DNA from: CAYHEQ01 sp964355795
GTDB lineage: Bacteria > Patescibacteriota > JACPGU01
Assembly (NCBI GenBank): GCA_964355795.1
Contig: CAYHEQ010000045.1
Span: forward strand, 1 to 6,129
Reading direction: 5' to 3'
Length of the DNA: 6,129 nucleotides
The translations under genes and the position numbers were made by a program. The notes beneath the pieces were generated by a model. The model did no database searches. It worked only from the letters and a program-made list of their open reading frames with translations, and was not told the DNA's origin. This document shows, one piece after another, positions 1 to 4,617 of the stretch. The stretch's first letter is position 1, and each line of letters starts with the position of its first letter.

Positions 1-1
1 G

Positions 2-124
2 GGCAATGTTGACAAATGGCTCAAAAACGGTGATAAAGTGCCATTTCTGGAAACGGAAAATTTCATAAAAAGAGTGAAAACAAGCCAAGAATACTACAAA
101 AGATTGTATTTTGAAGGGCGGTAG
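2..124 (+). CDS. Lytic murein transglycosylase, C-terminal end (5' partial)
   Basis: An open frame enters from the left edge and stops with TAG at 122-124, leaving 40 residues. It begins GNVDKWLK and continues with PFLETENFIKRV and YYKRLY. This matches the end of soluble lytic transglycosylase (SLT/Slt70-like) domains, where a GNV-W segment is followed by a P-F-x-E-T-x-x-(Y/F)-(V/I)-x-R-V helix and a terminal Y-Y-(K/R)-x-L-Y. Such enzymes cleave the glycan strand of peptidoglycan outside the cytoplasmic membrane. The catalytic glutamate and any signal peptide lie outside the window, so activity cannot be judged. The gene ends 14 nt before the ferredoxin start, and its last codons overlap the likely -35 box of the next promoter. 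The family call rests on this short C-terminal pattern only. Confidence 0.7.
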   Translation, partial: GNVDKWLKNGDKVPFLETENFIKRVKTSQEYYKRLYFEGR

Positions 125-132
125 AGTATAAT
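104..132 (+). promoter_or_regulatory. Sigma-70-type promoter before ferredoxin, probably leaderless
   Basis: TTGTAT at 104-109 is followed by a 17-nt spacer and a perfect TATAAT at 127-132. Six bases then separate the -10 box from the ferredoxin ATG at 139. Transcription normally starts about 7 nt after the -10 box, so the mRNA would begin at or next to the start codon. No Shine-Dalgarno sequence lies in the 14-nt gap. The same layout recurs before hicB. This is a sequence-based prediction. Confidence 0.6.
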
Positions 133-138
133 ACTGTT

Positions 139-369
139 ATGCTCAAAAAGATAGCTATTGACGTGAAAAACTGTATTGGTTGTGGCCTTTGTTCATCAAT
201 AGCGCCCAGTGTTTTTGAAGTAAAGTCTGTCGAGGGCAAATTGGCGTCGGTGGTCAAAGAGGAATTTGACGAGGTGGCGGAAGAAAATAATGTCTTAGAC
301 GCCGTTGACAGTTGCCCGACGGGAGTGATTAGTATTGAAGAAAAGCTTCAGCCAGTCCCTAGTCCCTAA
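139..369 (+). CDS. Single [4Fe-4S] ferredoxin
   Basis: This 76-residue protein is a small cytoplasmic electron carrier. It has C12-I-G-C15-G-L-C18 near the N-terminus and C59-P-T-G near the C-terminus, the four-cysteine pattern of ferredoxins with one [4Fe-4S] cluster (COG1141-like). The central part is acidic (VKEEFDEVAEENN), as is usual for the family. The last six residues (QPVPSP) and the TAA stop are encoded by a 7-nt-period repeat that runs into the gap before rpiB, so the original C-terminus may have been slightly shorter. The ATG is chosen because it starts right before the conserved first strand and sits six bases after a TATAAT box. It leads the pentose phosphate gene run with a 19-nt gap to rpiB, but its redox partner cannot be told from the sequence. 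Confidence 0.9.
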   Translation: MLKKIAIDVKNCIGCGLCSSIAPSVFEVKSVEGKLASVVKEEFDEVAEENNVLDAVDSCPTGVISIEEKLQPVPSP

Positions 370-385
370 AACCTAAAACCTAGTC
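354..385 (+). repeat. 7-nt-period repeat at ferredoxin/rpiB junction
   Basis: AGTCCCT occurs twice in a row (354-360, 361-367), followed by AAAACCT twice (368-374, 375-381) and a final AGTC. The period is exactly seven. The array covers the last codons and stop of the ferredoxin gene and nearly all of the gap to rpiB. A second 7-nt array lies at the start of tktC. Confidence 0.8.
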
Positions 386-388
386 ATT

Positions 389-820
389 ATGTTATTTCTC
401 GCCTCCGATCATGCCGGGTTCAAGCTCAAGGAAGTGGTAAAACAGTTCCTGGATTTTTTGAATATGCCTTACGAAGATTTGGGAGCAAATACGGGCGAGA
501 ATCCTGATGATTATCCGGATTTTGCCAAGAAATTAGTCAAAAAAATCAAAGGAAAAAACGATCGTGGCATCCTTTTCTGCGGATCGGGGGCGGGAATGTG
601 TATGGCCGCCAATAGACACAAGGGTATTCGCGCTGTTTCTGGTGGCAATGAACATGAAGTGGTTATGGCCAGACTAGATAATGACGCCAATGTTCTTTGC
701 TTCGGGGCTAGACTCACTAACGAATATACCGCCAAGAAATTGACCAAGGTTTTCTTGGACACGCAGTTTTCTGGAGAAACTAGGCACAAGAGGAGGATTA
801 AGAAATTGGACATCAGATAA
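389..820 (+). CDS. rpiB: Ribose-5-phosphate isomerase B
   Basis: RpiB interconverts ribose 5-phosphate and ribulose 5-phosphate in the non-oxidative pentose phosphate pathway. The 143-residue length is normal for the RpiB/LacAB family. Visible motifs are ASDHAGFKLK (5-14), DYPDFA (41-46), GILFCGSGAGM (60-70), AANR-KGIRAV (73-83), NDANVLCFGARL (98-109) and TRHKRR (131-136). C64 matches the catalytic cysteine (C66 in E. coli RpiB), and D7-H8 match the N-terminal Asp-His. Two positions differ from E. coli: T68 is S66 here, and H99, linked to sugar ring opening, is D97. An allose or galactose phosphate isomerase activity is possible, but the rpe and transketolase neighbours favour ribose phosphate. 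No Shine-Dalgarno precedes the ATG. Confidence 0.93.
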   Translation: MLFLASDHAGFKLKEVVKQFLDFLNMPYEDLGANTGENPDDYPDFAKKLVKKIKGKNDRGILFCGSGAGMCMAANRHKGIRAVSGGNEHEVVMARLDNDANVLCFGARLTNEYTAKKLTKVFLDTQFSGETRHKRRIKKLDIR

Positions 821-913
821 TACTACGAACATACGAACCAGTACAAACATACAAACTTACGAATATTTTTCACATCCGTTCGTATGTTCGTATTAGTTCG
901 TAAGTATGTAGTA
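821..913 (+). repeat. 8-nt-period repeat with inverted copy between rpiB and rpe
   Basis: The gap is filled by variants of the 8-nt word ACGAACAT: 825-832, 843-850 (ACAAACAT), 851-858 (ACAAACTT) and 859-866 (ACGAATAT). The right half holds the same words on the opposite strand. Bases 824-838 pair perfectly with 878-892 (15 bp, 39-nt loop). Bases 850-863 pair with 897-910 with one mismatch. The two stems cross, so they cannot both form as simple hairpins. No T-run follows, so it is not an intrinsic terminator. Confidence 0.75.
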
Positions 914-1549
914 ATGAGAAAGATTGTTCCCACCATCCTCGTCGCCACGCGCGAAGAATTTGAGGAAAAATACGCTATCGCCAGCCGTTTCGCTCCTGAA
1001 ATCCAAATAGATATTTTGGATAATTCTCTTTTTCACAATACTACGGTGGCTCTGCGCGATATTGTTAGCCTCAACCAAGATATTGTTCACGAAGCCCATC
1101 TGATGGTCAATCACCCTTTGGAATATTTGGACAATTGTAAGCGTCTAGGCATCGCCAAAGTAGTTCTTCATTGTGAATCGCCGGGAACATCGGTGGCCAC
1201 CGTTCAAGAATTTCAAAAAAATGGGATCAAAGTGTCCATTGCTATCAATCCCGGTACTCCTGTAGAAAATCTTGATATATATTTACCTGTTGCCGACGGT
1301 ATTCTGGTGATGTCGGTCAGGCCGGGGTTTCAAGGACAAGCCTTCATGCACACAGCTTTAGAAAAAGTCAAAGCTATCAGGAGCAAAGACCAAGATATTT
1401 TAATTTCTATGGACGGCGGGATCAAATCTGACCATCTGAAAGAAGTCTTTGACGCGGGAGCCACTGTGGCCCTGATCGGGAGCGGGATTTTCCAAGCTGA
1501 AAATCCAGAGGAGACATTCAGAGAGTATGAGAGAATGGCAGAGAAGTAA
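914..1549 (+). CDS. rpe: Ribulose-phosphate 3-epimerase-like protein
   Basis: Members of this TIM-barrel family epimerise ribulose 5-phosphate to xylulose 5-phosphate. The 211-residue product shows PTIL (6-9), IQIDILDN (30-37), AHLMV (61-65), NPGTP (112-116), MSVRPGFQGQ (133-142), SMDGGI (165-170) and GSGIF (189-193). D33, H62 and D167 match the conserved metal/acid-base residues. Q31 replaces the usual metal-ligand histidine of the H-x-D-x-M-D motif, and T7 replaces the serine of PSILSAD, so catalysis needs checking. The phosphate-binding loops look intact. The frame opens upstream at ATG 884, but residues from there would be encoded by the junction repeat, and 914 matches the family start. 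It lies between rpiB and the transketolase halves, which supports the pentose phosphate role. Confidence 0.85.
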   Translation: MRKIVPTILVATREEFEEKYAIASRFAPEIQIDILDNSLFHNTTVALRDIVSLNQDIVHEAHLMVNHPLEYLDNCKRLGIAKVVLHCESPGTSVATVQEFQKNGIKVSIAINPGTPVENLDIYLPVADGILVMSVRPGFQGQAFMHTALEKVKAIRSKDQDILISMDGGIKSDHLKEVFDAGATVALIGSGIFQAENPEETFREYERMAEK

Positions 1550-1552
1550 AAT

Positions 1553-1586
1553 TTCACAAACTATACAAACTTCACGAAACACAAAC
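1553..1586 (+). repeat. ~9-nt-period repeat downstream of rpe
   Basis: TTCACAAAC (1553-1561), TATACAAAC (1562-1570), TTCACGAAAC (1571-1580) and ACAAAC (1581-1586) form an imperfect direct array starting four bases after the rpe stop. It is rich in A and C with almost no G, like the other junction arrays. The rest of the 155-nt gap holds hairpin element A (1608-1648) and an A/T-rich leader to tktN. Confidence 0.6.
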
Positions 1587-1607
1587 AAAGAAATAAACAA
1601 GTGTCCA

Positions 1608-1648
1608 GAGTTTCGACCTTGAGGATTAGCTGTTTAAGGTCGAACCTC
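1608..1648 (+). repeat. Hairpin element A, upstream of tktN
   Basis: TTCGACCTT (1612-1620) pairs perfectly with AAGGTCGAA (1636-1644) around a 15-nt loop at 1621-1635. After one mismatch the stem continues for three more pairs (1608-1610 with 1646-1648). Hairpin element B before tktC has the same loop length, 12 of 15 identical loop bases, and stem changes that keep pairing. There is no T-run, so a terminator is unlikely. Confidence 0.7.
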
Positions 1649-1704
1649 GAGTCAAAAATTTGTTTCAAATTTTGGCATTCAAATTTCGAGTTTATTTGGT
1701 AATT

Positions 1705-2526
1705 ATGGCGAACAAAAAAATACAAAAATTAGATGAGATTGCCAAATCGCTAAGAAGAGATGTGACCGAAATGCTGTATGGCGCTGGTTCTGGCCATTGG
1801 GGGTCGTCGCTCGGGATGGCTGATGTTTTTACCGCCTTGTTTTTTGGCGGGGTCATTCATTATGGTTATAAGAAAAGTGAATGGGCCAGGCGCGATCGCT
1901 TCATTTTATCCTGTGGACACATTTGTCCTATTTTTTATGCCACGCTAGACCATTTAGGATTTTTTGGAAATAAAAAAGCGACTTTACGCAAACTGGGCTC
2001 TCCGCTTCAAGGTCACCCTAGCCATATTCATATTGAAGCGGTAGAAACTGCCACTGGTCCTCTGGGGCAAGGTGTAGGTGTGGCCGTAGGCAAGGCGTTG
2101 GCGCTGAAATTGCAGAAACGAAAACAGCGAGTTTTTTGCGTTACCTCTGATGGCGAACACGAAGAAGGCTCAACTTGGGAGGCCATTGCTTCGGCGCGTA
2201 AATTTGAGCTAGACAATTTAATTTTTGTTCTTGATAGGAATCATTTGCAAATAAGTGGATCAACAGATAAGGTGGGTAATCTCGGTAATCTAGCGGAAAG
2301 ATACCGCCAGCTCGGTTGGGGTGTTTTTGAGGTAAATGGGCATGATATAGCCAAGATTTTAGAGACTGCCAAGCAGACCAAAAAACAAAACAAGAGGCCA
2401 AAATTAATAATCGCCAATACCGTTATGGGTAAAGGGATAAGCTTTATTGAGAACGATTATCGTTATCATGGCAAAGCGCCCAATGAGCAGGAATATGAGA
2501 AGGCCATGGTAGAACTAAAAAAATAA
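1705..2526 (+). CDS. Transketolase, N-terminal (TPP pyrophosphate-binding) subunit
   Basis: This is the first half of a split transketolase, which moves two-carbon ketol units between sugar phosphates using thiamine diphosphate and a divalent metal. The 273-residue length is typical for the stand-alone N-terminal subunit. Motifs include SGHWGSSLG (29-37), RDRFILSCGH (63-72), GHPSHI (103-108), TGPLGQGVGVAVG (117-129), the TPP/metal motif SDGEHEEG (148-155) ending in DRN (177-179), and YHGKAP (254-259). The usual first glycine of the GDG motif is S148; D149 and N179, expected metal ligands, are kept. ATG 1705 is preferred over the in-frame TTG at 1660, which would add residues from A/T-rich leader. 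No Shine-Dalgarno is visible. Its partner tktC starts 83 nt after its stop, with hairpin element B between them. Confidence 0.92.
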   Translation: MANKKIQKLDEIAKSLRRDVTEMLYGAGSGHWGSSLGMADVFTALFFGGVIHYGYKKSEWARRDRFILSCGHICPIFYATLDHLGFFGNKKATLRKLGSPLQGHPSHIHIEAVETATGPLGQGVGVAVGKALALKLQKRKQRVFCVTSDGEHEEGSTWEAIASARKFELDNLIFVLDRNHLQISGSTDKVGNLGNLAERYRQLGWGVFEVNGHDIAKILETAKQTKKQNKRPKLIIANTVMGKGISFIENDYRYHGKAPNEQEYEKAMVELKK

Positions 2527-2553
2527 AAAATTAAGAAATTAAATGGGCGGGAA

Positions 2554-2594
2554 AAGGTTTGACCTCGAGAATCAGTTGTTTGAGGTCAAACCTT
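2554..2594 (+). repeat. Hairpin element B, upstream of tktC
   Basis: A perfect 13-bp stem (2554-2566 with 2582-2594) encloses a 15-nt loop (2567-2581). It is the second copy of the element found before tktN. Compared with element A, two stem pairs are changed on both sides: the innermost T-A becomes C-G, and the C-G at 1614/1642 becomes T-A at 2560/2588. The Shine-Dalgarno-like GAGGAG follows directly after the right arm. No T-run follows. Confidence 0.8.
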
Positions 2595-2600
2595 GAGGAG
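2595..2600 (+). promoter_or_regulatory. Shine-Dalgarno site for tktC
   Basis: GAGGAG ends nine bases before ATG 2610. It is the only well-placed Shine-Dalgarno-like site upstream of a plus-strand gene in the window, and it directly abuts hairpin B. It is the main argument for the 2610 start. Confidence 0.55.
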
Positions 2601-2609
2601 CGAGCAAAG

Positions 2610-3581
2610 ATGAAAAATCTACAATCTACAATCTTAAATCTGCAATCCCCAATGTCTTGTCGGCAAGGCTATGGTGATGAAATAGTAGCTCTCGCCAAAA
2701 AGAATAAAAAAATCGTCGTGTTGGACGCTGACTTGATGGGCTCTTTGCGCGTGGAAGAATTTTCCAAGAAGTTTCCGAACCGATTTTTTGAAATGGGGGT
2801 CTCCGAAGCCAATATGATTTCTGTTGCGGCGGGGTTGGCGCTGGAAGGATTCGTTCCCTTCACTTCTTCTTTTGCGGTTTTCACGCCCAATCAAGCGGTC
2901 AGCCAAATCCGCGTTTCGGTGGCTTACAACAAAGCCAATGTGAAAATTATCGGTTCGCACGCGGGGGTTGCTACCGGCGCAGACGGAGCGACTCACCAAG
3001 CGCTGGAAGATATCGCCATTATGCGCGCTATCCCGGGGATCACCATCTTTGCTCCCGCGGATTATTGGCAGACGAGACGAGCCGTCAGGGCAGCAGCGAA
3101 ATTAAATGGTCCAGTCTATATTCGTTTCGGTCGCGATGAAGTACCATTTGTTACTGCTGAAAAAACATCCTTCAAGATAGGTGAAGCGCAAGTTTTACGA
3201 AAAGGGAAAAGTGGCGCGATTCTTGCTCACGGAGAATCTGTCCATCGTTGTTTGCTCGCCGCCAAAGAATTAGCCAAGGAGAAAATAGACTTTGCCGTCA
3301 TCAATATCTCAACGATTAAACCCTTGGACGAAAAAACGATTCTAGATTTCGCTCGTAAGACCAAGAGGTTTGTTGTTGTTGAAGACCATCAGTTAGCTGG
3401 CGGTCTGGGTTCGGCGATCGCCGAATTTTTGGCAGAAAACTATCCCGTCTCGATGGAATTTGTCGCTATCAGGGACAAATTCGGCGAATCCGGCGACCCC
3501 GACAAACTACTCAAAAAATACCATATAGATATAGAAGACATCGTGGAAGCAGCGAAAAAAGTTGTCGGGAGAAAGAAGTAG
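2610..3581 (+). CDS. Transketolase, C-terminal subunit
   Basis: This is the second half of the split transketolase, with the pyrimidine-binding and C-terminal domains that complete the active site with the tktN product. From ATG 2610 it has 323 residues. Motifs are IVVLDADL (35-42), MGVSEANMISVAAGLA (62-77) with the catalytic glutamate E66, FTSSFAVF (84-91), SHAGVATGADGATHQALEDI (116-135) and YIRFGRDEVP (170-179); the tail FGESGDPDKLLKKYHI is typical. The start is uncertain. GAGGAG supports 2610, but codons 3-14 are encoded by a 7-nt repeat array (2616-2650) that looks like junction DNA. ATG 2652 closes that array and gives 309 residues, close to family length. The in-frame TTG at 2559 lies inside hairpin B and is unlikely. 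Confidence 0.92.
   Translation: MKNLQSTILNLQSPMSCRQGYGDEIVALAKKNKKIVVLDADLMGSLRVEEFSKKFPNRFFEMGVSEANMISVAAGLALEGFVPFTSSFAVFTPNQAVSQIRVSVAYNKANVKIIGSHAGVATGADGATHQALEDIAIMRAIPGITIFAPADYWQTRRAVRAAAKLNGPVYIRFGRDEVPFVTAEKTSFKIGEAQVLRKGKSGAILAHGESVHRCLLAAKELAKEKIDFAVINISTIKPLDEKTILDFARKTKRFVVVEDHQLAGGLGSAIAEFLAENYPVSMEFVAIRDKFGESGDPDKLLKKYHIDIEDIVEAAKKVVGRKK
2616..2650 (+). repeat. 7-nt-period repeat at the tktC start
   Basis: Five units begin with AATC: AATCTAC (2616, 2623), AATCTTA (2630), AATCTGC (2637) and AATCCCC (2644). The next bases are AATG, containing the alternative start ATG 2652. The period is exactly seven, as at the ferredoxin/rpiB junction, although the word is different. Confidence 0.8.
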
Positions 3582-3590
3582 TAGTATAAT
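3562..3590 (+). promoter_or_regulatory. Sigma-70-type promoter before hicB, probably leaderless
   Basis: TTGTCG (3562-3567), a 17-nt spacer and a perfect TATAAT (3585-3590) are followed by six bases and the hicB ATG at 3597. The -35 box lies inside the end of tktC. The spacing equals that before the ferredoxin gene. The mRNA would start at or beside the ATG, and no well-placed Shine-Dalgarno exists. Confidence 0.6.
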
Positions 3591-3596
3591 GCATTT

Positions 3597-3812
3597 ATGC
3601 AATACACATATACAGCTATAATTATCAAGGAAAATAAGTGGTTCGTTGCAAGATGCGCAGAATTGGGCGTAGTTTCTCAAGGAAAAACTCAAAAAGAAGC
3701 GGAGGAAAATCTGCAAGAAGCGGTGGCGCTGTATTTAGAAGATAATACCCAAGTTTTTTCTGCTCCCGTTTCTAAACCGGTGATAAAAACAGATACCGTT
3801 GTTTATGTCTGA
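3597..3812 (+). CDS. hicB: HicB-family antitoxin
   Basis: This 71-residue protein matches the short HicB type, which neutralises the RNA-cleaving HicA toxin. The sequence opens with strand YTAIIIKENKWFVARCAELG, followed by SQGKTQKEAEENLQEAVALYLE (27-48), the usual strand and helix of the partial RNase H-like fold, and ends in a short strand VVYV. No separate DNA-binding domain is visible, which is common in short HicB proteins. The hicA reading frame starts within its last codons (8-nt overlap), the usual tight coupling, but hicA is truncated. The antitoxin therefore appears to lack an intact local partner. It has its own promoter-like sequence in the end of tktC. It could now act as a solitary regulator or be a decaying remnant. 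Confidence 0.82.
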   Translation: MQYTYTAIIIKENKWFVARCAELGVVSQGKTQKEAEENLQEAVALYLEDNTQVFSAPVSKPVIKTDTVVYV

Positions 3813-3906
3813 GACTTTCTCTGGCAAAAGAGTAGCTGATATTTTATGCCGAGAATTCGGTTTCTTTTTTATCTCGCAACGTGATAGCCATCACTTAGTG
3901 GCTTAG
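3805..3906 (+). pseudogene. hicA: HicA-family toxin, truncated inside a REP-like repeat
   Basis: ATG 3805 overlaps the hicB stop and opens a 33-residue frame: SGKRVADIL followed by FGFFFISQRDSHH, then LVA and TAG at 3904-3906. HicA proteins start with (S/T)-G-K-x-(V/L) and reach an R-G-S-H motif carrying the catalytic histidine; the match here is RDSHH (26-30). Full HicA proteins usually run to about 60-80 residues, so roughly the second half of the double-stranded RNA-binding-like fold is missing. The frame breaks right where the palindromic repeat begins (3892), and the last residues and stop come from that repeat. No remaining hicA sequence is visible between the downstream repeat (ending 4640) and trxB. 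Disruption by the REP/transposase unit plus loss of the 3' part is the simplest reading. Confidence 0.75.
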
Positions 3907-3943
3907 CTACTAAGTAGTTTGGGTCCAGTAGCTAAGCCACTTA
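3894..3943. repeat. Inverted REP-like pair upstream of the transposase
   Basis: Copy one (3894-3914) is a 9-bp stem with one G-T mismatch around loop TTA. Copy two (about 3927-3943) is in the opposite orientation with loop TAA. The two copies also pair with each other: 3897-3911 matches 3927-3941 over 15 perfect pairs with a 15-nt spacer. The result resembles the BIME arrangement of paired REPs. It supplies the stop codon of the truncated hicA and lies just before the transposase ATG at 3955. Confidence 0.8.
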
Positions 3944-3954
3944 ACGCTATATTT

Positions 3955-4611
3955 ATGAGGACAACAGAATTTACCGTCGGCGGATACTACCATATCTACA
4001 ACAGAGGCGTCGACAAGAGAGATATTTTTGTTGATCATTACGATCAGAAACGGTTTTTTCAAAGTATGGAAGAATTTAATGTTTCCGGCCCTATAGGAAG
4101 TATTTTTCAAAACTCTTTTCGTAGAAGTAAAGATGAAAAATCACTTAGTGGCTTAGCCACTAAGCAGAAGTTGGTTGAGTTTGTTTGTTATTGTTTGAAC
4201 CCCAATCACTATCATTTTATATTGAAAGAATTAACAGAAGGCGGTATAGTAGAATTCATGCACAAGTTGGGTACTGGCTATACGCGCCATTTCAATGAAA
4301 AATACAAACGCACGGGTTCTTTATTCCAGGGTCCATTCAAATCAATAGAGATAGAGAGTAATGAATACCTTTTGTATCTAAGCGTGTATGTAAATCTGAA
4401 CGACAGGATTCATCAGTTAGACAAAGGAACGGGTCATGTAAAGTCAAGATCTAGCTGGGCAGAATACATGGGAACAGCCAATGAGTCTTTTTGCGAGACC
4501 AGTATTATTCTTGAGCAATATGGCAATGTTGAAGCTTATAGAGGATTCGCAGAGGGGTCTCTTGCGGAGATGATTGAGAGGAAAGAGTCGGAGAGGACTT
4601 TTCTAGAATAA
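3955..4611 (+). CDS. REP-associated tyrosine transposase (Y1/HUH family)
   Basis: Y1 transposases cut and join single-stranded DNA at hairpins through a tyrosine. From ATG 3955 the protein has 218 residues. It starts with GGYYHIYNRGVDKRDIF (9-25), the typical first strand of the family. The HUH motif is H85-Y86-H87 in NPNHYHFIL. Next come FNEKYKRTGSLFQGPFK (113-129) and YLLYLSVYVNLND (138-150). Y145 aligns with the catalytic tyrosine of the Y-I-H-x-N-P motif, here YVNLND. The C-terminal region with RSSWAEYMG (166-174) and a final helix resembles Patescibacterial relatives. Codons 64-70 are the REP-like repeat itself, placed in the variable segment before KLVEF. The in-frame TTG at 3919 lies in the repeat and is rejected as the start. 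The active-site residues look complete, so the enzyme may be functional. Confidence 0.88.
   Translation: MRTTEFTVGGYYHIYNRGVDKRDIFVDHYDQKRFFQSMEEFNVSGPIGSIFQNSFRRSKDEKSLSGLATKQKLVEFVCYCLNPNHYHFILKELTEGGIVEFMHKLGTGYTRHFNEKYKRTGSLFQGPFKSIEIESNEYLLYLSVYVNLNDRIHQLDKGTGHVKSRSSWAEYMGTANESFCETSIILEQYGNVEAYRGFAEGSLAEMIERKESERTFLE
4144..4164 (+). repeat. REP-like palindrome inside the transposase gene
   Basis: A perfect 9-bp stem (4144-4152 with 4156-4164) encloses loop TTA. It has the same sequence as the flanking copies, in the orientation of the first upstream copy. It is 21 nt, exactly seven codons, encoding LSGLATK without a stop. Confidence 0.9.
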
Positions 4612-4617
4612 ATAACT

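Noticed and set aside
884..913. Upstream ATG start for the rpe frame
   Set aside because: The ten extra residues come from the inverted junction repeat, and the family start matches MRKIVPTIL at 914.
2634..2999. Long minus-strand open frames inside tktC, trxB, tktN and rpiB
   Set aside because: They are antisense shadows of clearly recognised genes and show no family features of their own.
3810..3812. UGA recoded as glycine, as in some Patescibacteria
   Set aside because: The hicB frame ends with TGA at the expected length, and the hicA start overlaps it in the usual way.
3919..3954. TTG start for the transposase frame
   Set aside because: It lies in the REP-like repeat and adds residues unlike the family; ATG 3955 directly precedes the conserved N-terminus.
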